6,441 nucleotides of DNA from Prevotellaceae bacterium. GTDB lineage: Bacteria; Bacteroidota; Bacteroidia; Bacteroidales; Paludibacteraceae. A program made the translations under genes and the position numbers. Location: assembly GCA_031270425.1 (NCBI GenBank), contig JAISXQ010000278.1:1-6441 (forward strand). Direction: 5' to 3'. This document shows, piece by piece, positions 1 through 6,385 of the stretch (positions are counted from its first letter, which is position 1; each line of letters begins with the position of its first letter). Below the pieces are notes generated by a model that was not told where the DNA came from, did not search any database, and was given only the letters and a program-made list of their open reading frames with translations.

Positions 1-104
1 GATTCAACTCCCGAAAGCCTGGTAATATGCCCTATTATAACAATAAAAGCAAGTAAAAAACGTAAAAAATCGAAATTGTTTTGTCTGAAATTTGCTTGAG
101 CCAT
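1..104 (-). CDS. Acyltransferase-3 family membrane protein, N-terminal fragment (runs off the left edge)
   Basis: The reverse strand reads ATG at 104-102 and stays open to the window edge, giving 34 complete codons. Residues 9-19 read NNFDFLRFLLA, followed by a hydrophobic run and GHITRLSG. This is the usual opening of acyltransferase-3 (OafA/YrhL-like) proteins: a short cytoplasmic start, an N-F-D-x-L-R-F motif, a first transmembrane helix and an early His after Gly. The family consists of multi-helix inner-membrane enzymes that move acetyl or other acyl groups onto surface polysaccharides, LPS, peptidoglycan or small molecules. The acceptor cannot be predicted here. The gene starts 24 nt after the porZ stop, on the same strand and in the same frame, with no terminator between, so cotranscription is likely. 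No in-frame ATG, GTG or TTG lies between the porZ stop and this ATG, which fixes the start. The family call rests on one motif-rich segment because most of the gene is outside the window. Confidence 0.8.
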   Translation of the reverse strand, partial: MAQANFRQNNFDFLRFLLAFIVIIGHITRLSGVE

Positions 105-128
105 TTCTATGCGGAAGATAACGGAAAT

Positions 129-2426
129 TTAATTTATTACCATAATCTTTGTTATCGCGTTCTGCGTGCCGTCTTTGTTCGCGCATATTGCAAAGTATAT
201 TCCCGTATTTACTTTTCGTCCGCGTACATCTTTTCCGTCCCAGGTAGCAATGCTCCCATTTGAAACGGTTTCACATATCAGGTTTCCATGCAAATCCGTA
301 ATTTTCACCTGTGTACTCTCCACCAAACCGGTTATCGTGATAATTCCGTTGTAATTTTCACGTACCGGATTAGGATATGCGTAAACATTTTGAAATACGT
401 CATTCGCATCGGCGGCATCGCCTTGATAGGAAACAAGTCCATTTGCTGTTGCGAAAAACACTTCTCCCGTAACAGAATTTATAGCTATGGAAAAAATCTC
501 GTTCGAAAGCAGTGGGCTGTTTAACGTGGTAAAATGACGAATGGTTTCCTGTCCGTCTTCCGACATTAAATAAACCCCTGATGATGAAGTCCCAAGCCAT
601 TTGCGGTTTGCTCCATCTATGGCAATAGCTCTAATGTGTTCATTTTCCAATAAATAATCGCCATTTCCAGTGCCATCGTTCCGGGGGATAATTATCCTGC
701 TGCAACTATAATCACTATTAAACACATTGGATGTATTGTAAAAAAGCAAGGGTCCCTGATCCGTACCAAGCCAGATAACGCCATTTTTGTCTTCCGCGAT
801 TGAATGGATATTCCCCGGAATTAATGCTTCACCCTCGCTTCCGTAAGGAAAAGAAACAAACCATGTGCTTCTGTCGTCTCTTTGATCGGATATAGTACCG
901 CCATCGTCAACAATAAACACGCCTCTTGGCGACCAATCGGAAGTGATCCATTTTTGATTTTTATTTGTTTTGGGAGCTAATATTTTATTCAGATTTCTCA
1001 TGTCTTTTATATTGAAATAATCCCATTCAGCCCACTCCCCTGTATTTAACAAAATTTTAACCGATTTATTTGCCATACAATTCAACACCCACAGATTACC
1101 CTCTTCATCCATAGTAGTCCCATACAACCAAGTGTAAAGAAAATAGTCGTGAGCATGATTGCTGACATATTCAATCGGACTATTTTTATGATTATAAAAT
1201 GCATGGAAAGAATCATCTTTAAATTCATAAAGCCCCGATCCTATTGATGTTACGAAAAAATGCTTGTTGTCTATGGGATTAACAGCTACTTCCGTAAAAT
1301 CAAGCCCTGTATACTCCGTACTACCGACCAACTCATTTCCCAAGATATTTCTCCATGTATTGTTTTCGTAAATCATTACCGCACCAAGCCGGCTTTCCGA
1401 AGCAGATAATCTTCCTCCTGGAACAACAAACAATTTTTGCCCGGAAAAAGTCATGTTCATGGCATGGTTCGTTGCCGGTCCCGATGGTTTGTACTCCGTA
1501 GCGTCGCTTCCGTTGTAAGCAACCACGCCTTTATCCTTAGCGGCAAACCAATAAGTATTGTTATCCGCGTCATACTCTATATCTTGCACATTTGCTATTC
1601 CGGGAGATATTTCGCCCGTACCCTGTTGATAAATACCCGATTCGGAACAGGCAAACAAATTTCCTCCGGATATTTTTATTTTTGTTTTATTGTAGGAATG
1701 GGGTCCCGACCAGCTTCCTTCATTATTCCTGCGGTACAAAGCCCCTCCTCTTAACAAATACAACTCATCGTTGAACGCCGCTATCGATTGAAAATTTCCG
1801 GCGCCGGGCAAAGCATTTGTTTGCGACCAATTTTCATAATTTACCAGATTGGAAGAAAGGGAAGCCTGATAAATGGCGGATTCGGACAGCGCGTAAATCA
1901 TCCCGTCGAGAACGGTGGTTTCCAAAACAACAACTTCCGACGAATTATTGCCGATATAATAAACGTCGGCTATCTCCTTTTTTGGCATATTTACCGCCAA
2001 CACTCCGAACTTTGTCGATAGATAAGCATAATCGCCGTAAAAAAAGATGCTGTTGGTTTCTTTCGAGGTGGTTTGCTGTTTGTTGTAATAGTCGGGTATG
2101 TTGATTATTCCTCCGGATGTTATAATATCAATATTGCCGTCTTCGTATAAAATCAGCAGTTGCTGTCTCAAATCATCGTATTTCATGCAAAAAATAAGAT
2201 TCCCGTTCAAGCCGGTTACTTTACTGTAAAGTTCAAGCTCGCCGAATGTTTTATCTACCGAAAATAAAGATCCCGAACTAAGGGCGTATATTTTATTGCC
2301 GGATTGGGTTACTTGGGAAACTTCCGTGTATGCCAAGTGGGTTTTCCATTTTCCCATTTCAACCTGGCTAAAAAGCGCGGAAACAGGAAGTATTAAGGAG
2401 AGGATAAATAAATAATAACTTTTCAT
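129..2426 (-). CDS. porZ: PorZ-like type IX secretion system protein (beta-propellers plus T9SS C-terminal domain)
   Basis: This 765-residue exported protein matches the PorZ family in length and layout; Porphyromonas PorZ is of similar size. Residues 1-20 form a signal peptide (Lys2, hydrophobic core, ALFS|Q). Residues 21-30 (QVEMGKWKTH) open the first propeller. From about 435 to 670 there are sensor-propeller-like blades, including MDEEGNLWVLN (439-449), AEDKNGVIWLGTDQG (544-558), AIDGANRKWLGTSSSG (602-617) and a last blade near 644-668. Residues 677-765 are a T9SS sorting domain with YPNP (684-687), VKITDLHGN, WDG (729-731), GIYF and a KIMVIN end. In Porphyromonas gingivalis, PorZ is a surface protein needed for T9SS function that delivers anionic LPS to the sortase PorU; the same role here is inferred. 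The gene lies 63 nt downstream of rdgB, with an acyltransferase 24 nt further on. A generic propeller protein with a T9SS tail is the alternative, but the N-terminal segment and overall layout favour PorZ. Confidence 0.85.
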   Translation of the reverse strand: MKSYYLFILSLILPVSALFSQVEMGKWKTHLAYTEVSQVTQSGNKIYALSSGSLFSVDKTFGELELYSKVTGLNGNLIFCMKYDDLRQQLLILYEDGNIDIITSGGIINIPDYYNKQQTTSKETNSIFFYGDYAYLSTKFGVLAVNMPKKEIADVYYIGNNSSEVVVLETTVLDGMIYALSESAIYQASLSSNLVNYENWSQTNALPGAGNFQSIAAFNDELYLLRGGALYRRNNEGSWSGPHSYNKTKIKISGGNLFACSESGIYQQGTGEISPGIANVQDIEYDADNNTYWFAAKDKGVVAYNGSDATEYKPSGPATNHAMNMTFSGQKLFVVPGGRLSASESRLGAVMIYENNTWRNILGNELVGSTEYTGLDFTEVAVNPIDNKHFFVTSIGSGLYEFKDDSFHAFYNHKNSPIEYVSNHAHDYFLYTWLYGTTMDEEGNLWVLNCMANKSVKILLNTGEWAEWDYFNIKDMRNLNKILAPKTNKNQKWITSDWSPRGVFIVDDGGTISDQRDDRSTWFVSFPYGSEGEALIPGNIHSIAEDKNGVIWLGTDQGPLLFYNTSNVFNSDYSCSRIIIPRNDGTGNGDYLLENEHIRAIAIDGANRKWLGTSSSGVYLMSEDGQETIRHFTTLNSPLLSNEIFSIAINSVTGEVFFATANGLVSYQGDAADANDVFQNVYAYPNPVRENYNGIITITGLVESTQVKITDLHGNLICETVSNGSIATWDGKDVRGRKVNTGIYFAICANKDGTQNAITKIMVIN

Positions 2427-2489
2427 AATAAACGATACCTTTTTTTTGATACAAAAACTGTACTATTATAAAACTAAAAATACGCCGGT

Positions 2490-3071
2490 TTATTTTATGT
2501 TTTTTAAATAATCCACCAATTTATTGATTGCAACGGCACGGTGGCTTATTTTATTTTTTTCGTCCGGAGCGAGTTGCGCAAAAGTGGACAGATAGCCGTC
2601 AGGAACAAATACGGGATCGTAACCGAAACCGCTGCTTCCCCGTGGGTTTTCGGCAATAAATCCAGATACGCTCCCCTCGAAATTAACTACTTGACCATCC
2701 ATAATCAACGCTATCACCGTACGAAACCTGGCAGACCGGTCGGATGCGTCTTTTAAATCATGCAAAAGTTTTATGATGTTGTCGAAAGATTTTTTCTCTT
2801 CTCCTGCATAGCGGGCAGATTTAACTCCCGGCGCTCCGCCCAAAGCCGCTACCTCCAAACCTGTATCGTCTGCAAAGCAATCGACGCCGTATTTTTCGTA
2901 CACATATTGCGCTTTAAGCAAGGCGTTTCCTTCTAATGTATCCGCCGTTTCGGGGATGTCTTCCGTGCAACCGGCGTCCGACAATCCCACTATGGTGAAG
3001 CGGTCTTTCAGAATAAATCGTACTTCTTCCAATTTATGGGTATTATTCGTCGCAAAAACGAGTTTCTGCAT
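2490..3071 (-). CDS. rdgB: RdgB/HAM1-family XTP/dITP diphosphatase (non-canonical purine NTP pyrophosphatase)
   Basis: This 193-residue cytosolic enzyme hydrolyses dITP, ITP and XTP to the monophosphate plus pyrophosphate, keeping deaminated purines out of DNA and RNA. Family signatures run in order. [11 protein letters not shown] (6-16) is the N-terminal nucleotide-binding motif. [15 protein letters not shown] (40-54) carries the likely metal ligand Glu41. [21 protein letters not shown] (66-86) includes Asp69, at the position of the E. coli RdgB catalytic aspartate. SGFGYDPVF (147-155) and SHRAVA (176-181) complete the set. Length is typical and nothing is missing. The frame stays open upstream to a TTG at 3137, but I chose the ATG at 3071. 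It begins directly with the conserved [10 protein letters not shown] start, and the upstream TTG lies within the predicted -7 promoter element. There is no Shine-Dalgarno sequence, only an A-rich leader. It is the first gene of a probable rdgB-porZ-acyltransferase unit. Confidence 0.96.
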   Translation of the reverse strand: MQKLVFATNNTHKLEEVRFILKDRFTIVGLSDAGCTEDIPETADTLEGNALLKAQYVYEKYGVDCFADDTGLEVAALGGAPGVKSARYAGEEKKSFDNIIKLLHDLKDASDRSARFRTVIALIMDGQVVNFEGSVSGFIAENPRGSSGFGYDPVFVPDGYLSTFAQLAPDEKNKISHRAVAINKLVDYLKNIK

Positions 3072-3134
3072 AATAATTGTTTTTTTTAAGTTCGTACAGT
3101 AGCGGCGTAAGTCAAGCAACTCAACAAACAAATG

Positions 3135-3163
3135 CAAAGATAGTACTTTTTGGGAAGTAACAA
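3135..3163 (-). promoter_or_regulatory. Bacteroidota-type promoter for rdgB
   Basis: On the minus strand, TATCTTTG (3142-3135) matches the Bacteroidota -7 consensus TAnnTTTG exactly. A TTG (3163-3161) lies 18 nt upstream as the -33 element, close to the usual 19-21 nt spacing. Transcription would begin near 3128-3130, leaving a leader of about 58 nt before the rdgB ATG at 3071. The match also argues against the in-frame TTG at 3137 as the start codon. The promoter is predicted from sequence only. Confidence 0.55.
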
Positions 3164-3249
3164 TTTAGCATTGCTATTAGAACTTGTTTAAATTTTACCG
3201 AAATATGTATTTATACTCAAAAGGAAATGGAACGCGAAATATTTCAGTA

Positions 3250-3281
3250 TTTGCAAAATAGAAATAAAAACCGGATATTTG
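3250..3281 (+). promoter_or_regulatory. Candidate Bacteroidota-type promoter for the micro-ORF/oxidoreductase pair
   Basis: TTTG (3250-3253) is followed after 20 nt by GATATTTG (3274-3281). The second element matches the -7 consensus TAnnTTTG except for its first base, and the spacing is ideal. Transcription would start near 3287, about 40 nt before the ATG at 3327. The region is AT-rich, so a chance match is possible. Together with the minus-strand promoter at 3135-3163 it would make 3072-3326 a divergent promoter region. Confidence 0.4.
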
Positions 3282-3326
3282 TATGATGAAAATAGAATTA
3301 ACACAGCCAAATTAATATTGAAAAAT

Positions 3327-3458
3327 ATGAATATCATAAAGACCGTCCTTTTTCTTTTAATATCGTTCCCTTTTTTGGCTATATCTCAAACCGCAGTATC
3401 AGAGGAATGGAAAATATCGGCTATTTTAAAATACTCTCGGAAACAAAATGTTAAATAA
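3327..3458 (+). CDS. Hypothetical 43-residue secreted micro-ORF (or remnant of a secreted protein)
   Basis: The ORF reads ATG at 3327 to TAA at 3456-3458. Residues 1-20 form a convincing signal peptide: MNIIK, then a hydrophobic core (TVLFLLISFPFLAIS) ending just before Gln21. This resembles the S|Q junction of PorZ in this window. The predicted mature part is only about 23 residues (starts QTAVSEEWK, ends YSRKQNVK), basic at its end and without cysteines. An A-rich stretch (AAAAAT) precedes the start and a promoter candidate lies about 40 nt upstream. The stop overlaps the start of the oxidoreductase by 11 nt in another frame, an arrangement that would allow translational coupling. I do not recognise the mature sequence. 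It could be a true secreted peptide, a leader ORF, or the surviving N-terminus of a larger secreted protein whose remainder was deleted when the oxidoreductase gene came to lie here. Confidence 0.45.
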   Translation: MNIIKTVLFLLISFPFLAISQTAVSEEWKISAILKYSRKQNVK

Positions 3459-4452
3459 GAGCAAACTTCGATTCGGTATTATCGGAACAAACACAATTAC
3501 GGACAAAATAATTGAAGCCGGACGGCTCGACCCGCGCTTCGAAATTTCGGCGGTTTATTCGCGAACGCAAGAACGCGCGCTGGCTTTTGCCGGAAAATAT
3601 CAAATTCCGCATACATTCACTTCTTTGGAAGAAATGGCTGAAAGCCAGCTGATTGACGCCGCATACATCGCTTCGCCCAACTCGCTGCACGCGCCGCAAA
3701 GCATCCTTTTTATGAATCGCGGCAAGCATGTGTTGTGCGAAAAACCGCTTGCTTCCAATGCCCGCGAAGTAAAAGCGATGATTGCCGCCGCGCGGCGCAA
3801 CAACGTTACGCTGATGGAAGCCATGAAACCGACGCTTACGCCCAACTTCAAAATTTTGATGCAAGCGACAAAAGAAACAGGAAAAATACGCCGTTACTTC
3901 GCGGCATATTGCCAGTATTCGTCCCGATACGACGCATTAAAAGAAGGCAATGCGCCCAATGCTTTCAAACCCGAATTATCCAACGGAGCGACTATGGACA
4001 TCGGTATTTACTGCATTTATCCCATGGTGGTTTTATTCGGGAAACCGGAAAAAATTCATGCGACAGGCATAAAACTTCACACCGGAGTCGATGGGCAAGC
4101 TTCCGTAATTTTCGAGTATAAGGATATGGATGCGGTTGTGCTGTATTCCAAAATCGCGGATTCTTATCTCCCGACAGAAATCCAAGGCGAAAACGGAACG
4201 ATAATTTCCGACAGGATTAATATAATCAACAACGTCAAACTGCGCCATAAAAACGGCGATGAAGTACAAATCAGCAAAAACCAACTGGACGAATACTACT
4301 ATGAAATAGCGGAATTTATTGATTTGGTTTCGTCGGGAAAACCGGAATCGGCAATCAACAGCCACAAAAACTCGCTGATTACCATTGAGATAATTGACGA
4401 AATACGAAAACAGCTCGGAATTGTTTATCCTTCCGATTGCAGGCTGATGTGA
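3448..4452 (+). CDS. Gfo/Idh/MocA-family NAD(P)-dependent oxidoreductase
   Basis: This 334-residue cytosolic protein has the usual two-domain build. The N-terminal Rossmann fold shows FGIIGTN (9-15), a variant of the glycine-rich dinucleotide motif, then VYSRTQERA (36-44) and the family strand YIASPNSLHA (73-82). HVLCEKPLASN (94-104) carries the EKP motif with Lys99, the usual catalytic or substrate-binding lysine. In the C-terminal domain, NGATMDIGIYCIY (179-191) matches the D-I-G-x-Y motif; Asp184 and Tyr188 are probable active-site residues. The pattern LMEAM plus DIGIYC resembles the dihydrodiol dehydrogenase/YulF-like branch, whose members act on sugars, inositols or diols. The substrate here cannot be read from sequence. 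The start overlaps the preceding micro-ORF by 11 nt. The stop TGA lies inside a 24-bp tandem repeat, which supplies the last residue and a second in-frame TGA directly after the first. No sugar transport or catabolic genes are nearby to suggest a pathway. Confidence 0.93.
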   Translation: MLNKSKLRFGIIGTNTITDKIIEAGRLDPRFEISAVYSRTQERALAFAGKYQIPHTFTSLEEMAESQLIDAAYIASPNSLHAPQSILFMNRGKHVLCEKPLASNAREVKAMIAAARRNNVTLMEAMKPTLTPNFKILMQATKETGKIRRYFAAYCQYSSRYDALKEGNAPNAFKPELSNGATMDIGIYCIYPMVVLFGKPEKIHATGIKLHTGVDGQASVIFEYKDMDAVVLYSKIADSYLPTEIQGENGTIISDRINIINNVKLRHKNGDEVQISKNQLDEYYYEIAEFIDLVSSGKPESAINSHKNSLITIEIIDEIRKQLGIVYPSDCRLM

Positions 4453-4499
4453 TGATGTGATGATGTGCCGATGTGATGATGTGATGATGTGCCGATGTG
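4446..4499 (+). repeat. Perfect 24-bp tandem repeat, about 2.25 copies
   Basis: Each unit is GATGT, GATGATGT, GATGATGT, GCC. Copy one is 4446-4469, copy two is 4470-4493, and a partial third copy is 4494-4499. The two full copies are identical. Each contains two copies of an 8-bp sub-repeat, so the tract is nested. It begins in the last codons of the oxidoreductase and covers its stop. No inverted symmetry or hairpin is evident, so it is unlikely to be a terminator. Slipped-strand expansion is the simplest origin. Confidence 0.9.
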
Positions 4500-4558
4500 C
4501 TAATTTGCATAAAACATGAAAAAAACAGGCAAAAGGTAAAAAGAGTTCAAATTTTTAG

Positions 4559-4566
4559 TATTTTTG
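4559..4566 (+). promoter_or_regulatory. Possible -7 promoter element upstream of the ETF-QO gene
   Basis: TATTTTTG matches TAnnTTTG exactly. No TTTG or TTG lies 17-21 nt upstream, so only half of the promoter is supported. If used, the leader to the ATG at 4698 would be about 125 nt. In sequence this AT-rich, such an octamer can occur by chance. Confidence 0.25.
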
Positions 4567-4594
4567 TATCTTGTAATCTTGCAATCCCGTAATT
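4564..4594 (+). repeat. Degenerate octamer repeat (TTGTAATC-like), four units
   Basis: Successive units read TTGTATC (one base short), TTGTAATC, TTGCAATC and CCGTAATT. Each differs from the middle form by one to three changes. The tract is non-coding, has no dyad symmetry and lies 65 nt beyond the 24-bp repeat. It overlaps the possible -7 element at 4559-4566. Confidence 0.5.
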
Positions 4595-4697
4595 TCAAAA
4601 AAATAAAATAATGACACTTACGGATAGCAATTAAACCGGAAAACACAGAACAAACATAACGCTGAAATTACTATTAAAACTATAAATATAAAAAACA

Positions 4698-6365
4698 ATG
4701 AGTAATGTTGATGTGGTAAAAACAGACATTCTGATTATAGGCGGCGGTCCTTCGGGCTTGGCGACTTCAATCCGTTTGGCTGATTTACTAAAAGAAAAAG
4801 GGCTGAAAGGAAGAATTCTTCTGATAGAAAAAGGCAGTTCCATAGGCGCCCATATCGTATCGGGAGCCGTTTTGAAAGCCGGTGTTTTCAAAGAATTATT
4901 ACCGGACGTCGAGTTTGGAGAAATTCCGTTGGACTCGAAAGTAACGAAAGACACGATGCTTCTGCTTGGCGAAAACGCTTCGTTTAACGTTCCGTTTCAT
5001 CCGCCTTACATGAGCAACAAAGGCAACTACACGGCTTCGTTAAGCGAAATCTGCCGTTTTCTGGCGAAAAAAGCCGAAGAAAAAGGCGTGGAAATTTACG
5101 CCGGATTTTCGCTGAGCGAACTGCTTTACGACAAAGCGGGCAAAGTTGTCGGCGCGAAAACAATCGACACCGGCGTTGACCACCACGGGAAAAAACTCGA
5201 AAACTTTCAAGCCGGAACAAGCATCAAAGCCAAATTAACGATTTTTGCCGAGGGCACAAGAGGCAGTCTGGCAAAAAAGTTGATAAACAAATTCGACCTT
5301 CAAAAGGGTAAAAATCAGCAGATTTACTCGCTCGGATGCAAGGAATTGTGGAGCGTGCCCGAAGGAAATATCGCGCCGGGCGAGGTTTATCACACTATGG
5401 GCTATCCGCTCAATATGAGTGAATTTGGCGGCGGCTTTATCTACGGATTGACCGAAAATCGCGTTGCCGTCGGATTGGTGGTTGGCTTGGATTATCCCGA
5501 CCCGACTTTCGATACGCACAACGCTTTCCAGGTTTGGAAGACGCATCCCGCCGTTCAAAAATTTCTGAAAGGCGGCCGTTTACTCGAATACGGCGCAAAA
5601 ACGCTGCCCGAAGGCGGTTATTATTCGCTTCCGAAACTTTATACGGACAATGCCCTGATTGTGGGCGACAGCGCCGGATTCTTGGCTATGCCGGCTCTGA
5701 AAGGCATTCATTTGGCTATCCGTTCGGGAATGGCGGCTGCCGAAACCGCCGCTTTGGCTCTTGAAAAAAAGGATTTCTCGGAACAAACGCTTCAACAGTA
5801 CGAAAATCTTGTTTACGACAAGCAAAATACCATTCGCAAAGAACTTTATCCCGTCCGCAATTTCCGTCAGGGATTTGCACGCGGCATGCTTGCCGGAGTT
5901 TTCCACTTCGGAACGCAGTTTATCACTTGCGGAGCAGGTTTTTGCGGTAAATTAAGCGTACATTCCGACAGCGAAGCCACCAAAAAACTGAGCGAATTCA
6001 AGGGAAAAACCTTTAAGCGGCGTTTCGGGAGTAAACTGGACTTCGATAAAGTCATCACTTTCGATAAAGTAACCGACGTATATTATTCGGGCGTAAACCA
6101 CGACGAAGAACAGGTTCCTCATTTGCAAATAAACAATCCGCAAACTTTCGACTCCGTAAACATATTGGAATACGGCGCTCCCTGTCAGTATTACTGTTCG
6201 GCGGAAGTGTACGAAATCCATACGGATAAAAACGGGAAAAAAGAATTGCGCATCCACGCCGAAAATTGCCTGCACTGCAAAACCTGCGACATTAAAGAAC
6301 CGGCAGGCGGCATCACGTGGAGAACGCCCAACGGCGGCAACGGACCGGATTATAAGTATATGTAG
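4698..6365 (+). CDS. Electron transfer flavoprotein-quinone oxidoreductase (ETF-QO / ETF dehydrogenase)
   Basis: This 555-residue FAD and 4Fe-4S protein would take electrons from reduced ETF and pass them to the membrane quinone, probably menaquinone in this phylum. The N-terminal FAD fold has DILIIGGGPSG (10-20), with Glu44 closing the second strand. CKELWSVPEG (214-223) and VAVGLVVGLDYPDP (256-269) are typical of the family. GDSAGFLAMPALKGIHLAIRSG (positions 323-344) is the second FAD motif and start of the membrane-facing region. The C-terminal ferredoxin-like domain has Cys500 (in CSAEVY, usually CPAGVY) and Cys524, Cys527 and Cys530 in NCLHCKTCDIKEP, the expected four cluster ligands. 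It ends in GGNGPDYKYM, like the GGGGPAYxGM ending of known members. Length is normal for bacterial forms and no membrane-spanning helix is expected. The start ATG follows an A-rich leader. An ETF beta subunit begins 20 nt downstream, so the two form an operon. Confidence 0.96.
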   Translation: MSNVDVVKTDILIIGGGPSGLATSIRLADLLKEKGLKGRILLIEKGSSIGAHIVSGAVLKAGVFKELLPDVEFGEIPLDSKVTKDTMLLLGENASFNVPFHPPYMSNKGNYTASLSEICRFLAKKAEEKGVEIYAGFSLSELLYDKAGKVVGAKTIDTGVDHHGKKLENFQAGTSIKAKLTIFAEGTRGSLAKKLINKFDLQKGKNQQIYSLGCKELWSVPEGNIAPGEVYHTMGYPLNMSEFGGGFIYGLTENRVAVGLVVGLDYPDPTFDTHNAFQVWKTHPAVQKFLKGGRLLEYGAKTLPEGGYYSLPKLYTDNALIVGDSAGFLAMPALKGIHLAIRSGMAAAETAALALEKKDFSEQTLQQYENLVYDKQNTIRKELYPVRNFRQGFARGMLAGVFHFGTQFITCGAGFCGKLSVHSDSEATKKLSEFKGKTFKRRFGSKLDFDKVITFDKVTDVYYSGVNHDEEQVPHLQINNPQTFDSVNILEYGAPCQYYCSAEVYEIHTDKNGKKELRIHAENCLHCKTCDIKEPAGGITWRTPNGGNGPDYKYM

Positions 6366-6385
6366 ATTTCAAAAACAAAACAATA

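Noticed and set aside
4..186. Open frame across the porZ 3' end and the left edge in another minus-strand frame
   Set aside because: It overlaps the T9SS domain of porZ and the acyltransferase start out of frame, and has low-complexity composition. The acyltransferase frame explains this region better.
2427..2489. Possible independent promoter or operator between rdgB and porZ, with two GATAC copies around a poly-T run
   Set aside because: The GATAC copies are a direct repeat without dyad symmetry, and the nearest TTTG lacks the TA of the -7 consensus. Read-through from rdgB is simpler.
3072..3137. A 22-residue N-terminal extension of RdgB starting at TTG 3137
   Set aside because: Homologues begin at the [10 protein letters not shown] segment, the extension relies on a TTG codon, and that codon overlaps a good promoter -7 element.
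3201..3285. Short ORFs of 18-19 codons starting at 3204 and 3227 in the divergent spacer
   Set aside because: They are short, overlap each other in different frames and run through the promoter candidate. No signal peptide or recognisable motif is present.
4460..4519. A 19-codon ORF reading through the 24-bp repeat
   Set aside because: Its content is simply the translation of the repeat, with runs of Met, Cys and Asp. It lacks a supported start context and ends soon after the repeat.
4446..4594. CRISPR-like array in the repeat-containing spacer
   Set aside because: Units are directly adjacent without unique spacers, the repeat is not palindromic, and no cas genes are present.
4500..4610. 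Rho-independent terminator after the oxidoreductase
   Set aside because: I found only short A/T stretches such as AAAAAGAGTTCAAATTTTT, with no stable GC-containing stem followed by a T run.
4611..4634. Seven-codon ORF (MTLTDSN) after an A-rich stretch upstream of ETF-QO
   Set aside because: The start context is plausible, but it is too short to support, has no attenuator hairpin or codon bias, and is separated from the ETF-QO start by 63 nt.
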